Below, in pieces: positions 1-12,046 of a DNA stretch of 64,000 nucleotides. The DNA lies in NCBI RefSeq assembly GCF_021155765.1, contig NC_060118.1, forward strand, positions 4,030,001 through 4,094,000, given 5' to 3'. Every line of letters begins with the position of its first letter. The stretch's first letter is position 1. A program made the translations under genes and the position numbers. The DNA comes from Diprion similis. Taxonomy: Eukaryota > Arthropoda > Insecta > Hymenoptera > Diprionidae. A model generated the notes under the pieces. It was not told the DNA's origin, made no database searches, and saw only the letters and a program-made list of their open reading frames with translations.

Positions 1-2
1 AT

Positions 3-698
3 GTTACAAAGGCCATGGAATCTGTGCTAACTCAAGGACGTGTACCGAAAAAATTACACGTGGATAGAGGAACAGAATTCTACAATTCAAAATTTGAATC
101 TCTTATGTCACGCTATGAAATCAAACTCTACTCCACGTACAGTAATTTGAAGGCTTCGATCTGTGAACAGTTTAATCGTACGTTGAAAAGTAAAATGTGG
201 AAACGGTTCAGTATGCAAGGAAGCTACAAGTGGCTTGACATCTTATCTGATTTAGTATCGGCTTACAACAACACGAAACACCGAACCATAAGATTGAAAC
301 AATCGGATGTCATCATTGCGAACGAAAGGCTGGTATTACGTTAGTCGTACGGAGGGCTTCGAGCGAAACCTTCCAAACCGGCAAAGTTCAAAACCGGTGA
401 CAAAGTTCGAATCAGCAAGTTCAAAAACGTCTTCGAGGAAGGTTACACTCCCAATTGGACGACTGAAATATTCACAATAATCCAAGTAGAAAATACCAAT
501 CCTGTGACGTACAAGCTCAAAGACTACCAAGGCCAACCCATCGCTGGTGGTTTTTACGAACAGGGGCTCCTCAAGGTTGAATATCCGGACATCTATCTCG
601 TGGAGAAGGTGCTTCAGAAGCGGGGAAAAAAATTATACGTCAAGTGGCTAGGTTTTGACAATACGCACAACAGTTGGATAAATGAATCTGATATGTAA
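3..698 (+). pseudogene. Polinton integrase, C-terminal part with chromodomain (copy 1)
   Basis: Retroviral-type (rve) integrase that would insert Polinton DNA. The frame is open from base 3, so the 5' part lies outside the window. Visible are the second catalytic Asp in LHVDRGTEFYNSKF and the catalytic Glu region in NLKASICEQFNRTL, then a basic linker (GDKVRISKFKNVF) and a chromodomain (YLVEKVLQKRGKKLYVKWLG). A single in-frame TAG at 342-344 breaks it; the same site is Gln in the second copy near 29.05 kb. The stop at 696-698 lies 80 bp from the end of the convergent polymerase gene, the usual Polinton arrangement. Identification is strong because a close second copy with the full DDE signature is present in the window. 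Confidence 0.88.
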
Positions 699-778
699 TG
701 TTGAATAAACGAAATTATTTTTCAAGTATTTGTCTTTATTTTTACATCTTAGAGATACAATTCATACCGATGCTCAGT

Positions 779-3700
779 TCAACTGCAGGTCTTGTAGCCC
801 CACGGCAGCGTATCGGTTGTGTTTCGAAATACGATACGCTTATCGTATTTCCAGCTCAGTGCTACTTTTTTCTGGTCAATGGTATAGACCTGATGCTTCT
901 GACTCTGTATCAGACTCTGATGTTTGACTAAATTTTCGTGTTCTAAAGCACACTCCAAGTAATCATCGAAGGTTTTAGTTTTTAACAGGGATCCTTTGAC
1001 ACCCTTGGCTCGTTTTTCATCCTTATCCTCCCCCATCACTCTGAATGAGTACAACTACGCTCTCAAGCCAACAAATTCCGCGATTATTTTTCCGTTACAC
1101 TCATCTTTCATCAAACCCAGAACTTTTTTGTTAACCAACGGCATTCCGTAGACATTATCAGGTGGATAATCGGAGGTATCAAATTTACCCAAGTCCTGTT
1201 TGATGCATTCGTAAATGTTGGGGACGGTGAAGTGATAACTCAAACTATCCGTGTCAGTGTACATTAATTTTGCCTGATTTCCAAATTTCTCTTTAATATA
1301 CTGGTGGTGAAAATCATAGATAAAGGTCTTCGCAAGATCTAAAATGGAGAAGCCTGCATACAATGGTTTGTTGAGTTTGACTGTGGTTCTACGCAATTCA
1401 ACTATTATCATATCTTTATCAAAGATTGTACAACTGTGGAAATTTGGTTTGGCTATAGTAGCTCTAGCACCGTATCTTCCATCCCATTTCGTGATCAGCC
1501 TGACATCTCTATACTTCCTAACATTTTCCATTGTCTTACCGAAAACTGCGTTGTTCATCAGTTGATAGAAGTTTTTTTTGAATTCATTGTTTGATTTTTT
1601 GCGTGAGTCTGTATTTAAATCTATGTACTTTTTGAGCCACGGTGTTTGTCTGAACTTGAGAACTCTATAAATCTTAGCTAGTTTTAAACCTTATTCTAAG
1701 CATTGTTTCAAAACACGGTAATGAACAACGTAGTTTTGCTTGGAAAGTAGCGTGGTCGTCAATTTCGGCTGCTTACTTTCTGAGATGGGAGGTATGTAGT
1801 GTTCCGGACACAGTGGTAAATCTTTATGCATTTCATGCAGCAATGCCTCAGGATATTCCAAATCTACCTCTAATATGTAGCCAAACTCCGCTTCGTCTGT
1901 GATGGCAAAATCATCGAATTGTCTGAAATCTATTATCCATTCGAAAGAACTGCATGGCAGAGCAAATCTTATAGTCGCGCCGTACAAGTTATTAACGTCG
2001 AAGTACATGAGATAAGACTCTTCGAGCGCTGGATTGAAAGCATCTCCCATGTATCTTTTGTTAGCCTTTGCATATCGACTAGAGCATTGGGACACACCAC
2101 CTCGAATATTTTTTTCCATAAACATAAGCACATCTATGTCGGTGAGAAGCTCGAGTTCGACACCAGTACATTTCAGCATCGTGTCAAACGAAAGACCGGG
2201 TGCCGTGTAATAATGTAAAGGGTCCAAGTTGTACGTTGCGTAACAATTTTGCCGAAAGTTTTCATACACGTCAGCGAGCAGAAAAACATCAGTTTGCAAA
2301 TACAAGTCTGAATTTTCCGCCAAAGTTTTAAGATTAAAAGCTTCCCAAACCTTACACGCATGTGCGTAATCTTCATCTGAAATACCTTGATTGTTCAATT
2401 TTTAATCAAATTTCTCTTTAGGCGGTAACTTCACGTCCTCGAGCTTCTCCCAACCATCCATATACTCATACGGAAAAACACCTTTCCTGGTTAATAACTC
2501 GAATTCTCAGAGCTATTGCAAAATTTACGTGTAATTGCTTTTGATTATCATTCAAATACGTTGCCAATTTTTCGAGGCTGCTGGGAATACAACGGTACGA
2601 ATCTATAAATCTGAACTGTACATCTCTTCCTTTAACGAATTTTGAGAACGAAATATACTTTTCTTTATTAACAGGTAGAAGCTGAATAGTGCCCTCAATA
2701 GCTGTCGCCAATGTTTCAATCAGAAAATGCGAATCGTAACCTGACAGATTGTGAAATATCACCGGGATGGTATGTGAGTTCTGATAATTTAGATTACAGC
2801 CTCGGTGAGAAGCACCACGGTACTTTCCTGTAAAATGACAGTGATCACGATGCTTGACGGCTTCGAGCGTGAACGGTTTTTCGCAAATATGACATACCGT
2901 TGCTGAATGAAATTCGTTAATCTGATTGAAATTGAGCGGTTCCATGGGTACAACAGTTTCGAAATACGGTTGTAACGAATGTGCTACCTTTTCCAACTCA
3001 TTGACAAACCATTTGATGCAGGTTTCCCCACGGTTGATCTTAAACGTTGAAATGAAATTGTTAAAACTACAGTCAAGGTAATATGCTATACTGTAAGGCT
3101 TATGATTTTGGTAAATTGTTCCATTTTCCGACACTTTATCATGAGTGGGTTCCAACAAACATTCAAGATCAGCGTAAATGCAGAACGGTACTATTACCTT
3201 GTGCTTAAAATTTTTGAATTTTAGAATTTTTACCTCCTCTGTGGGTAATTCGACTTTAGTTTCGTTTAAATCTGTGCAATAAAATTTATGCTTTGTCAAA
3301 CATTTTTCAAATTGGAAGTGCAACAAACATCTATCACATAACCAAGTACGACCATTACGGTTGGAAATTTGAGAACTAGTTAATCGAGATAAATTTCGAA
3401 TCCAAGCGAAATGAAAGGTTCTGTTTTTTTAATAATTTTCCATATCAACATCATCGTCATCGTCTGTAATTTCGGTTTCCACTACCAAGAGATGAATTAC
3501 GGGTTTATCTGACTTATTCTGACTCAAGTGAATCGGTACCATTTCACTTTTTTCCCACCATCTTGGTCTATACCACAAACATTGATGGAAAGTCCGTTGA
3601 GTTTTTCAAATTTTGAAATGGTATTTTTGTCTAGAGACATAGGAAAGTTTATACTATCATACCGTAGCACTGAACTGAAATGTGGGTACGAGCTGGTTAG

Positions 3701-4516
3701 GTCAGGATGGATGTTGCTGGCTGGGAACAGAGCTGCGGTGACCAACCAAAGAAAGCAATACGAGTCGTTGTTTCGGATGTTCAACACAGCCTTCTTATCT
3801 CTGATGTGCTTCGGTAACGGGGTGTAGGTATACAGGCCACCTCGAAGCGGTGTATACTTGTTGATGTTGACAGCAGTATTTCTAATTTCAAGTAATGACC
3901 AGCCTGAATCCTTTTCCTGGAAATCTTCCACCTTTGTTAACAAACGGTTTGTCACATTTTCGATGAACTATTCGTTAATATCCTTTGTCTGGAGGATGAT
4001 TTCGTTTCTCGTATAAAAGAATTTGTTCTCTTCTACTGTGTGATCATTCTTCTTTACTTCGAATTTACAAGCCAGGATAGCGTTGACTTTTAGGCTCCTG
4101 GCTTTCTTCAAAGCGTTTTTCAGTCTTGTCACAGCAAGTAGCTTTGCGTCTTCTAGAAACCTCTCCACGTCTTTATGTTTCAAATTGGTGATGGATCCGG
4201 TTCGTATTCTTCCCTCAAAAGCAGACTCCAATTCTTCCCAGTATAGGCGATCGCTTCTTCTTTGTTTCTGCGTACCATCACCCGTTCTCCGAAGATGTTC
4301 GAATTTTTCCGCCAGCGATTTCAAGAGTCCGATCGTTGTAATAATTTTCGTTTCCTCACCCATCGTTGAAGCCTTTCGCAGAATTTTGTTTAGAAGCCGG
4401 ATATTTTGCGTCCCAAATTTAATACACTTCTGAATCTCCGTTGGCGATGATTTGTCCAACATTTTGTACGCAGATTCCATAATGTTGATCAATTTCAAAC
4501 ATTTTGCGGATTCCAT
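779..4516 (-). pseudogene. Polinton protein-primed DNA polymerase B (copy 1)
   Basis: Family B, protein-primed DNA polymerase that would replicate the Polinton. Read from 4516 down: an N-terminal region of about 180 residues (4516-3968), a conserved segment with RNNDSYCFLW (3955-3524), exonuclease motif I (IYADLECLL), an embedded HNH/endonuclease VII-like zinc cluster ([24 protein letters not shown]), ExoII ([10 protein letters not shown]), polymerase motif A (YFDVNNLYG) and motif C (MYTDTDS). It is broken by in-frame stops near 3967, 2402, 1691 and 1055 and by frame changes near 3.33-3.52 kb and about 2.5 kb. Segments 4516-3524 share one frame, as do 2398-779. The start is the ATG 43 nt below a TATA/initiator pair. 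It cannot make a full protein. Confidence 0.9.
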
Positions 4517-4558
4517 CTTTCTTACTTCTCACGTGCTCTTGACAAGTTTAAACATGAA

Positions 4559-4591
4559 TGATCGTTTGCTGTGATGGTAATCCTTTTTATA
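4559..4591 (-). promoter_or_regulatory. TATA box and initiator of Polinton polymerase (copy 1)
   Basis: On the minus strand TATAAA runs from 4591 to 4586, and a TCATTC initiator-like motif has its A at 4559, 32 bp downstream. The polymerase ATG is at 4516. The spacing matches the other TATA/initiator pairs of the second Polinton. Confidence 0.6.
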
Positions 4592-4739
4592 GAGCGAGTT
4601 ATACGTGTGTCTATTGCGCGTGGTGTCGTGTCATTCGGTGAACATGGGGGCCGCCATACGATATCACATTTCTCCGTTTGCAAATTATAAACACAAGGGT
4701 TCGTTACATAAGAGTCCTGGAGAGGTATTTGGCGGGGAA

Positions 4740-5321
4740 AAAAGAATGTCACATGGTTAAAATCACTTCAGCTTTGGACTTTTGATAAGAATGACACGCA
4801 GTTGTTAACGCACCGGACCTTGGACTCGAACAGAACGTCACGTGGTTCGATATCGTGGGAACGGAATGTCACGTGGTTCACCCCAGCCATTCTCGGAAAT
4901 ATTAATTGTCGAATGTTACGTGGTTGATATCATACTGGTCTTTGGACCACACAAGCAATTTTCGAGAAAATAGTGTCACGTAATTGATATCGGGTTAACG
5001 AAAACAATTCTAGGAACTGTCAATTACGGAATGTAGGGTGTCAAATATCACACCGCGAGCCGCTCAAAGTTAACCGGAACATTCTTGAGATGGGTACGTT
5101 GGGAACAGAAGGGTTTGCGTCTCCGCTACACCTCGACCGTCGGTAGGGGGGGATAACAGCGAGACCGATGGTAAAGCCGCGTGATTTAGACCTTAGGTCG
5201 ATGGAACGGTCGGTAAAGCAGCAGGATTTTGACCCTCGGCTGATAACACTGCCGGTAAGGTTAAACCTTTGGTCGATAAATAGGTAGCGCCATTTTGATC
5301 TACGGTCGGTACAGTAGACTG
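4740..5321. repeat. Right terminal region of Polinton copy 1 with CACGTG-type repeats
   Basis: Five degenerate copies of an AATGTCACGTGGTT unit occur between about 4747 and 4990, spaced 35-80 bp apart. They are followed to about 5321 by GGTCGGTAARG motifs (5130-5310) like those in the terminal inverted repeats of the second Polinton (14.6-14.76 kb and 36.36-36.5 kb). This marks the terminal repeat of the first Polinton. The exact end is not resolved; a terminus near the CT at about 5321 is possible. Confidence 0.55.
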
Positions 5322-5700
5322 TGACGTCATCGCGGAGAAGGGCTTGAGTCTGGGGAAAATGTCAGTAAGTGTCGGTAACAGAAATCTGTGCGCAGAACTC
5401 TCCTTGTATTACTACTATTGTTTCAGGCGGAAAGTATTAGAAAAATCCGAAACATTTCATTTTACTGGCATTGACAAGATCCTAAGTCCAGCATCTGCAC
5501 TTTGGTTTTCATTGCAGACTTGCGTAGGTGAGATACCTGAGCATGGCAATATGTTTCCTCTGAAAAAATATCGTCGGGGAACTGTGTTTAGCGAGTCGTG
5601 GAAAACAATGAGCGACATTTTATAGGCAATGGAAAACAGATTTACAAAGTTTTATTTGGTATTCTAGTTAAGTGAACTCAATTTTCTGAATAAATTTAAT
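5322..5700. other. Unassigned spacer between Polinton 1 and the retrotransposon
   Basis: No recognisable gene. A 93-codon open frame (5344-5625, +) shows no family motif and is probably chance. AT-rich sequence gives way abruptly to GC-rich sequence at about 5710. Confidence 0.4.
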
Positions 5701-5754
5701 AATAAGTTTGAAGCACTTGGCTCCCCGCACCCCCTACGGGATAAGAGGTATAGG

Positions 5755-7002
5755 TTGAGCGCTAACCGAGCGCGTATCCAGGTGGCGGATAAAAGGACGG
5801 CCAAGAAAGACCCCGCACACTCCTGCTCAGGAGTACTCAAGACGGGGGGGGGGGGGGGGGGGGGGGGGGCGACCTGGCTAGCTAGGGCTATACGGGACCC
5901 GGCTGGCGTAAAAACCAGCCCAGGGCAACTAAGGCCCCGGCCGCGGACCAACTCCCCAAGCCAAGGTGGAAGCTATCGTGCCGAGGGCTGGATGGCACTT
6001 GGATTACCAGTGTCGCGAACGATGCCCTTGGGGTACCGGGTGCCCCCTTCCCATTCTATTAGCATTACTCCCACATGGCAGGCTCTGTGGGGGTGGACCG
6101 TTTTTTCCTGCATACTCGTGATGGGACTTCTTATGGATTCCGAGGGCAAAACCTTAGAATTGGGGAAAAGACCCGACGAGAAGGACTCCATGGAGACCAG
6201 CTCGTCGGTGACACATCGCGCCCTAGCGGTTTCGGCAACGAAACTCCAGCCCAACGGGGCTGAGAAGGCGGATGGACCGGCGCAGCCCGGGACCGCCACA
6301 CCTCCAGCAACAGCCACAACAGGCACGACCCGCCGCAGTATGGCGTCAATGAAGAGAGCTAGGAAGGCCAGATTGGCCTCCGGAATCGCATCGGAGACGA
6401 ACCCTGCGGGGAACCCTCTATCCACACCCGCCCACCCCGAATGGGTTGTTCAGCTCTTGGGCGTCCTGATACCGAAGTACGAAAAAAAGGCGATCGGGCA
6501 CCGCGGCAGGGCGGGGGGGGGAGGGGGGGGGGTCCGAAAAGACCCAGACCCTCGGATGGCATGCCACCAGAAGTACTCTCGGCCTCTCTTGGGTTATCAC
6601 CCCCTTGGCCTATACCCCGAGGCCACTCTCAACGGCAGCCGGGCCCTCCTGCGGCGCTGTCCCGACGGAAGACGTGGCCCTCTCAGGCTTGGAAACCAAC
6701 GGCGCGAGTTTCGCGGTCCAGGGCACGAGAGCTACCACAAGAGGAAAGGGAGGCTGTGCCGTAAGGCCCAGGGGTCGTTCCCTAGAGCCCACGAGCTCAG
6801 CAGAACTGGGCGGGCGAGCGTACGGGCAGGGTCACACAGGACACTGCCGGGTGCACCTCCTACACCAGTAGAGCGGCCGCAAGGGCATCAGCCAGCTGGG
6901 GACCCTGCAGACAAGGGGGGAGGGGGTACTCGCCAACGAGAAGCCCTCAGACCTCGAAAGCGAATCTACCATCTCACGGTTCAATGTCCACGACGAAGAT
7001 AA
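5755..7002 (+). pseudogene. Putative ORF1 (gag-like) of the R1-like element
   Basis: A 415-codon open frame upstream of the endonuclease, where a LINE encodes its nucleic-acid-binding ORF1 protein. The translation is rich in Arg, Gly and Pro, and I see no clear CCHC knuckles, so the true frame may have shifted. The frame runs through the G26 tract (poly-Gly) and a second G tract near 6513. It begins without an ATG near the 5' edge of the GC-rich block. The identity rests on position rather than on sequence motifs. Confidence 0.35.
5844..5869. repeat. G26 homopolymer
   Basis: Twenty-six consecutive G within the gag-like region. It could form G-quadruplex structures. Its exact length may be unreliable in an assembly. 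Confidence 0.9.
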
Positions 7003-7026
7003 AGTTATCTTGTTTCAGAATTAGAC

Positions 7027-7481
7027 ATGAAGAGCGGCGTGCTAATGTGCATGGAAGGCGTGGCTGGACTCGGCCCGAGGTCAGCGGTCTTGATCAACAG
7101 CAGACATCAGACAGTAAGACTCAGCCAGTTCTGGAGCAGAGACCTGGCAGCAACCTCGATTAAGCTGAAACGAGAGAAGGGTGAAACAATCGACCTAATC
7201 GTCTGCTCCCCTACGACTCCGTTGAACTACCTCCCATGGTAGTACTCAAAAAGGTGGTCAGCTACTGTACTGACAAGGGGTTGTACCTTGTAGTGGGCTG
7301 CGATGCCAATTCACATCACACAATCTGGGTCAGCTCCAACACCAATAAGAGGGGCACAGCTCTGCAGGAGTACCTACCATCTGCCGAGCTCGAGATTCTG
7401 AACAATGGCTCGAGACCAACCTTCGTCACCTCCCACAGACAAGAAGTGATCCCCTCACGCTCTGCAGTCCCAGGCTTCTGA
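7027..7481 (+). pseudogene. LINE endonuclease domain (R1-like)
   Basis: APE-type endonuclease that nicks the target for reverse transcription. Two overlapping frames carry it: 7027-7242 with the SRDLAATSIKL segment, and 7236-7481 with GCDANSHHTIW and NNGSRPTFVTSHRQEVI, the latter two being standard R1-group endonuclease motifs. The frame switch near 7236 and the loss of frame after 7481 show decay. It continues the gag-to-pol order of the element. Confidence 0.8.
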
Positions 7482-7567
7482 ATCCCGTCAGCGACTGGCG
7501 GGTGCAGTAAGAAGACACAATCTCAGACCACAGGCGCATCACGTTCTCCCTTGCGGCGGATGGCGAG

Positions 7568-9140
7568 TTGGAACCGACGGGAACGCACAGGAATCCCAGG
7601 GCCACAGACTGGCCCTCCTACAAGGAGGAGCTTGACTGGAGGCTACAGGGACCCTGCAGCAGCCTGAGCAGTACCAGTGCAGTGGAAAATGAGGTAACAC
7701 ACCTGCAATCCTCCATAATCCAAGCCTTTGAGATAGCGTGCCCCGCAAAGCTCAAGGTAAACAGGCCCAAGGTCCCCTGGTGGAACGGACCGCTGGACAA
7801 ACTCAGATCGAGCTCCCGCAAGCTCCTAATCCGGGCCCTCAAGACAAACACGGACACGGATTGGGCAGCCTATAAGGGTACCCAGGAAGAGTACAAGAAA
7901 CTGAATAAAAGATCAAAGACGAAGGCCTGGAGAGGGCTCTGCAGCAAGATCGAGGCCCTACCTTTAGTGGCCAAGCTCCGCAGAGTATTCTCGTCAGGCC
8001 CGCCCATTAGACTGGATTGCCTTACGCTGCCGGACGGCAGCATGACAGAATGTCAGTCAGACATACGGACCCATATGCTAGAGGTCCACTTCCCGGGGTC
8101 CGGGCCCGTAGCTCAGGGGCCGCCTCGACGGGACGGCCCGACTGGGCGCAGACCACGGGGCTGGAAATCAGCAGGTGAGATTGTAACAATAGCTAGGATC
8201 AGGTGGGATATCGACACCTTTGATACGTTTAAAAGTCCGGGGGCGGATGGGATTTTCCCAGCCCTCCTACAGGAAGGTGGCGAGGCCCTGGTCACTAGAC
8301 TAAACAGAATTTTCAGAGCGTGCCTAGTGCTACGCAAAATACCCATGAACTGGAGAGAGGTCAAGATATTCATCCCAAAAACAGGAAAGAGCTCCTATGA
8401 CCATGCCAAATCATGGAGACCGATCAGCCTAATATCGTTCCTGTTGAAGACACTGGAACGATTAGTGGAAAGATTCATAAGGGATGGAGCTTTAGCTGTA
8501 AAACCCTTTTGTGTACACAGCGCGCCTACTAAGGCGGTAGGTCAACAGAGACGGCACTCCACCACCTAGTGAGGAAGGTGGAAAGGCCACTCCACCGAAA
8601 CAAGGCAGTGCTTAGCGTGTTCATGGACATCGAAGGGGCGTTCGACAACACCTCCTTCGATGCAATTTGAGAAGCTGCTACAAAGTTTAGCATAAGAGAT
8701 ATGCTAGTCGACTGGATCAGGCAGATGCTATAGACAAAGACTGTCATCGCCAGACTTGGAGGTATCGAGGTTAGAACCCAAGTCAGCAGGGGCTGCCCGC
8801 AGGGGGGCGTTCTCTTTTTCCTGCTGTGAACCCCAGTCGTAGATGCGCTACTTACGGGGCTCAACAAGATGAAGGTGACAGCGGTAGGCTAGGCCGACGA
8901 CGTGACCTTGATCATCGCAGGCGACCACCTTCCGTCTATGACAAGCAAAATGCAGAAGGCACTAGACTTTGTACAGAACTGGTGCACATTTCAGGGACTG
9001 AGAATCGCAAGACTAAGATGATACTTTTCACTAGGAAGCGTAATCTCAGGATAGGACACGTCGAGATCTTCGGATCGAGACTAACCCTTTCAACCAGGGT
9101 GCACTACGTAGGAGTTACCCTAAACCGCAAATATACATGA
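7568..9140 (+). pseudogene. LINE reverse transcriptase (R1-like)
   Basis: Reverse transcriptase domain. Recognisable motifs are SPGADGIFPALLQEGG and WRPISLISFLLKTLERLVE in the open frame 7568-8569, then MDIEGAFDNTSFDAI, RGCPQGGVL and the catalytic box as V-G-stop-A-D-D near 8890, where the Tyr of YADD is a TAG stop. Further TGA/TAG stops follow. The frame is lost after about 9.1 kb, though shifted remnants continue to the RNase H piece. Catalytically dead as read. Confidence 0.85.
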
Positions 9141-9675
9141 AGGGCCCAAATCGACCACCAGGCACAGAAGACTACGGCCACTTACTGGGCCTGCAGAAGA
9201 ATGGTTGGCCAAACCTGGGGATTACAATCAAATGTAGTCCGATGGATACTCATAGCCATCATACTACCTCAAATCACCTATACCACACTCGTATGGTGGC
9301 TCGCAATCAGCAAGGCTGCATCCCGAACGGTATACTACCGCATGTACAGGATGGTGATCCTAGGCATCACGGGGGCCCTTCGGACCACCCCCACAATTGC
9401 CATGAGGACTCTTCCAGACCTACCGCCTCCACGTATCACGGTGAAGGAGGAGACCTGGAGGGCGGCGCTATGCCCCTGGCACCTGGGGTTATAGAAACGC
9501 ACCAGTTTGGGACACACCGTGATACTAAACCGGGAGGGGGCACCGCGGGCCGCTCTGGAACTGAGCGGGAACCGCTACCCTAGCAAATTCCAATTCAACC
9601 ACACCTTCAGAGCAATGCAACCCCCCCCCCCCCCCCCCCTCCCCCCCGAGAGACCTGGGTAAATAACTCAAACGA

Positions 9676-9880
9676 CTCATTATCACCAAAAGGACTCGTG
9701 TGGTACGCAGACGGGTCTAAAACCGAGACGGGCACCGAGGCAGGCTTCTAGTGCGGAGGACCAAGGACAAACAAGTCGCTCGCTCTGGGACCCACAGCCT
9801 CGGTGCTACAAACTGAAATGTATGCCCTGCTGGCCTGTGCCATACAACCATACAAAAATATTGACGGCCAAATAATATAA
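9676..9880 (+). pseudogene. RNase H remnant of the R1-like element
   Basis: One frame reads GLVWYADGSKTETGTEAGF, then a stop, and later LQTEMYALLACAI. The ADGSKT and TEMYALL boxes are typical of RNase H domains at the 3' end of I/R1-group LINEs. One TAG lies between the two motifs and a stop follows at about 9880, where recognisable element sequence ends. Confidence 0.65.
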
Positions 9881-10056
9881 GATGGCATGCATACCTTTCC
9901 TGTTCAGCCTGTGCTATCTACAAATGAGTATATGGAAGACGAATAACCGGTGACATATGAATATAAATCAAGAGCCGTAGATTGTTGGGGAAGCGAAAAG
10001 AAGAAAAATTTAAAATACCGTGAAATTTTTTTTTTTAATTAAAACCTGTAAGACAA

Positions 10057-10420
10057 ATGCGACAATGGCTTCAGGCATTGAATAAAGGTGGAACTTACAG
10101 GGAAGAAATCGCTAGAATTTGTGACTTCGTGTTTATTAATTATAAAGCAGCACACGACATCGATTTCATTGTTCATGAACACGATTCACGAAAATGGGAC
10201 TCACAAGCCCACAAAGAAATAGACCATGAAGATTTCAGAATTTCAGCTTCAAAAAAATGACCAACCTGATTGAAGCATGCACACAAAATCCAGAGTATCC
10301 AGGAAGATCAACAAATTTATCAGTAAGAAAACTTCAGATGATGCTGCATGGTTAAAAGTAAGGGCAGATGAATTTGTGGCACATATTAAACACGGTATAG
10401 CAAATTTTGAAATTCATGAG
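10057..10420 (+). pseudogene. CENPB/Tigger-type DNA-binding remnant
   Basis: An open frame at 10057-10260 contains KGGTYREEIARICDFVF, followed by a frame-shifted stretch to about 10420 with KINKFISKKTSDDAAWLKVR. This spacing and the sRKi.kF.SkK pattern resemble the CENPB-type helix-turn-helix of pogo/Tigger-like transposases. No catalytic domain follows. It is a short remnant of an otherwise lost element; the family call is moderate. Confidence 0.45.
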
Positions 10421-10528
10421 TGTACTGTAACGTGTGTGTAGTGCGATGAGCACCACTCTGTTGATAAGCTCACGTTAGTGTGAGTGTCTCTTTCCGGAAA
10501 TGGAGGATGTAACGAAAGATGTTGGAAC

Positions 10529-10590
10529 AATATAGTATATATATAGTATATATAGTATATATAGTATGTATAGTATATATAGTAGTATGT
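10529..10590. repeat. TATATAG microsatellite
   Basis: Imperfect tandem ATATAGT/TATATAG units over about 60 bp. Confidence 0.85.
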
Positions 10591-10639
10591 ATAGGATTGT
10601 GTGTTGCTATTGCCTGCGACATATCTTTTTATCATCTTA

Positions 10640-12007
10640 CGTCACGAGTGACCGTCCATCAGACTTGGTTCCTCTGTTAACAGTTTCAAATACGGACAAA
10701 TTCATGGGCTTGCCAATACTGCCTATGGTTTGCAGATTTGTAAAATTGACTCTTTGTTCGATTTGATTGGATTGATAAAGTTAACAATTTGAATAGTAAT
10801 ATGCAAGCCAACAATCATAAAAATTTGTATGTAACAGATATTTAATTAGGCATTTAATTTGGTATGAAACAAAAGAAAATTACGGAACAAACATGCTTGT
10901 AATGTATCTCGTTTTACGATTTCTATCTGCGATATACAGTTTTAGTTTAAATTTTTCTAATTTGTAAGCAAGATCACTCTGATTGATGCACCGTTTTCTC
11001 TAGCTATGGGACTATAGACGCTGTTGCTCAAAGTTCATTTCTTTTATATTCTCGAAATATACTCATCGGGGAATTTCAAATATTTATTATTGTATAGTTG
11101 CTGGAAATTACTGTAGTAAACTGGGTATTGTAACAGCGAGGAGTTAACACTATGCAAAAATGCGTACATTGCACTGAATACAATTACAAGTTGATCATAT
11201 AGAGAATACAGAGATTGCGAACCTATTTCAAAGATTATAGCAGATTACAGTAATTTCAATCAAATTACAAAGATTGCAAGTGACCAAGAAATGATGTTAG
11301 GATTACAATAAGGTTTTTAGGGTTATGTACAATGGAATAATGTATAATACAAACGGATTATAAATAATCACAAACCTTACAAAGATTCACGTATAAGGGT
11401 CACGTATTGTCAGATTTGGTTGCAACAGCGCACGCGCGCAGTACAGAAATTACAAATTTTAACTCCTAGGAGTCCTAGTAGTTAAAAGTCGTCTTTTCTG
11501 TACTCTTTAGATATGCATTCGCAGACCCATTCTTCCACAAAAAGTGGGTACTTTTTACATGGAAACATGCATAAAAAAATGCGTACAACATGCTGGCGTT
11601 ATGTAAATTTTATTCACGTTAATCTGATCCACTGAAATGGCTCACCTTCAATTAAACTTTATTTGATCCAAAAAATTAATTACTCGTAAAAGTATTATAA
11701 CTATGATAATCTCACAAAATAACAACTAACGTTTTGAGAATATCATTCAAAATAGGTTAATCAAGCGAATTGAGTGAAAGCACGTTATATAAAATGGAGA
11801 CAAATATAGAACCTATCACATTGCACACGAGAACATTGCACATAGTCCACCTTAGTTAACACAGCATTATTCGACACAACATTATTCGTTTCACACATCA
11901 TTCGATACGGACTTATTCTACACGGGATTTATTCGACACATACACCCAGTTTTATGGGTTGTCTACCATGTGTTCAAACGCTTAATAGCTAGATCTTTAA
12001 AAAATAG
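10640..12007. other. Unassigned AT-rich stretch
   Basis: No gene recognised. Between about 11875 and 11945 a short motif close to CATTATTCGACACA recurs three to four times at irregular spacing. No other structure seen. Confidence 0.5.
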
Positions 12008-12046
12008 TACAAACCAAGAATTTCTAAAGAAATTGTTGATAACGTA

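Larger units (their letters stand above)
5700..9885 (+). mobile_element. R1-like non-LTR retrotransposon, decayed
   Basis: A GC-rich block in AT-rich surroundings with, in order, a gag-like region, an APE-type endonuclease, a reverse transcriptase and an RNase H piece, all on the plus strand. This order and the motifs fit the R1/I-Jockey group of LINEs. Both ends are approximate. It contains a run of 26 G (5844-5869), G-rich tracts at 6513-6532 and a C19-T-C7 tract (9621-9647). Many stops replace Trp codons, so the copy is dead. Confidence 0.8.

Noticed and set aside
3528..3827. Plus-strand open frame opposite the polymerase gene
   Set aside because: Antisense shadow of conserved polymerase codons.
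5664..5951. Minus-strand frame with poly-Pro tract
   Set aside because: Produced by the G26 homopolymer; no domain or start context.
10600..10635. A tRNA gene near the TATATAG repeat
   Set aside because: No cloverleaf or A/B box pattern could be traced; none was found elsewhere either.
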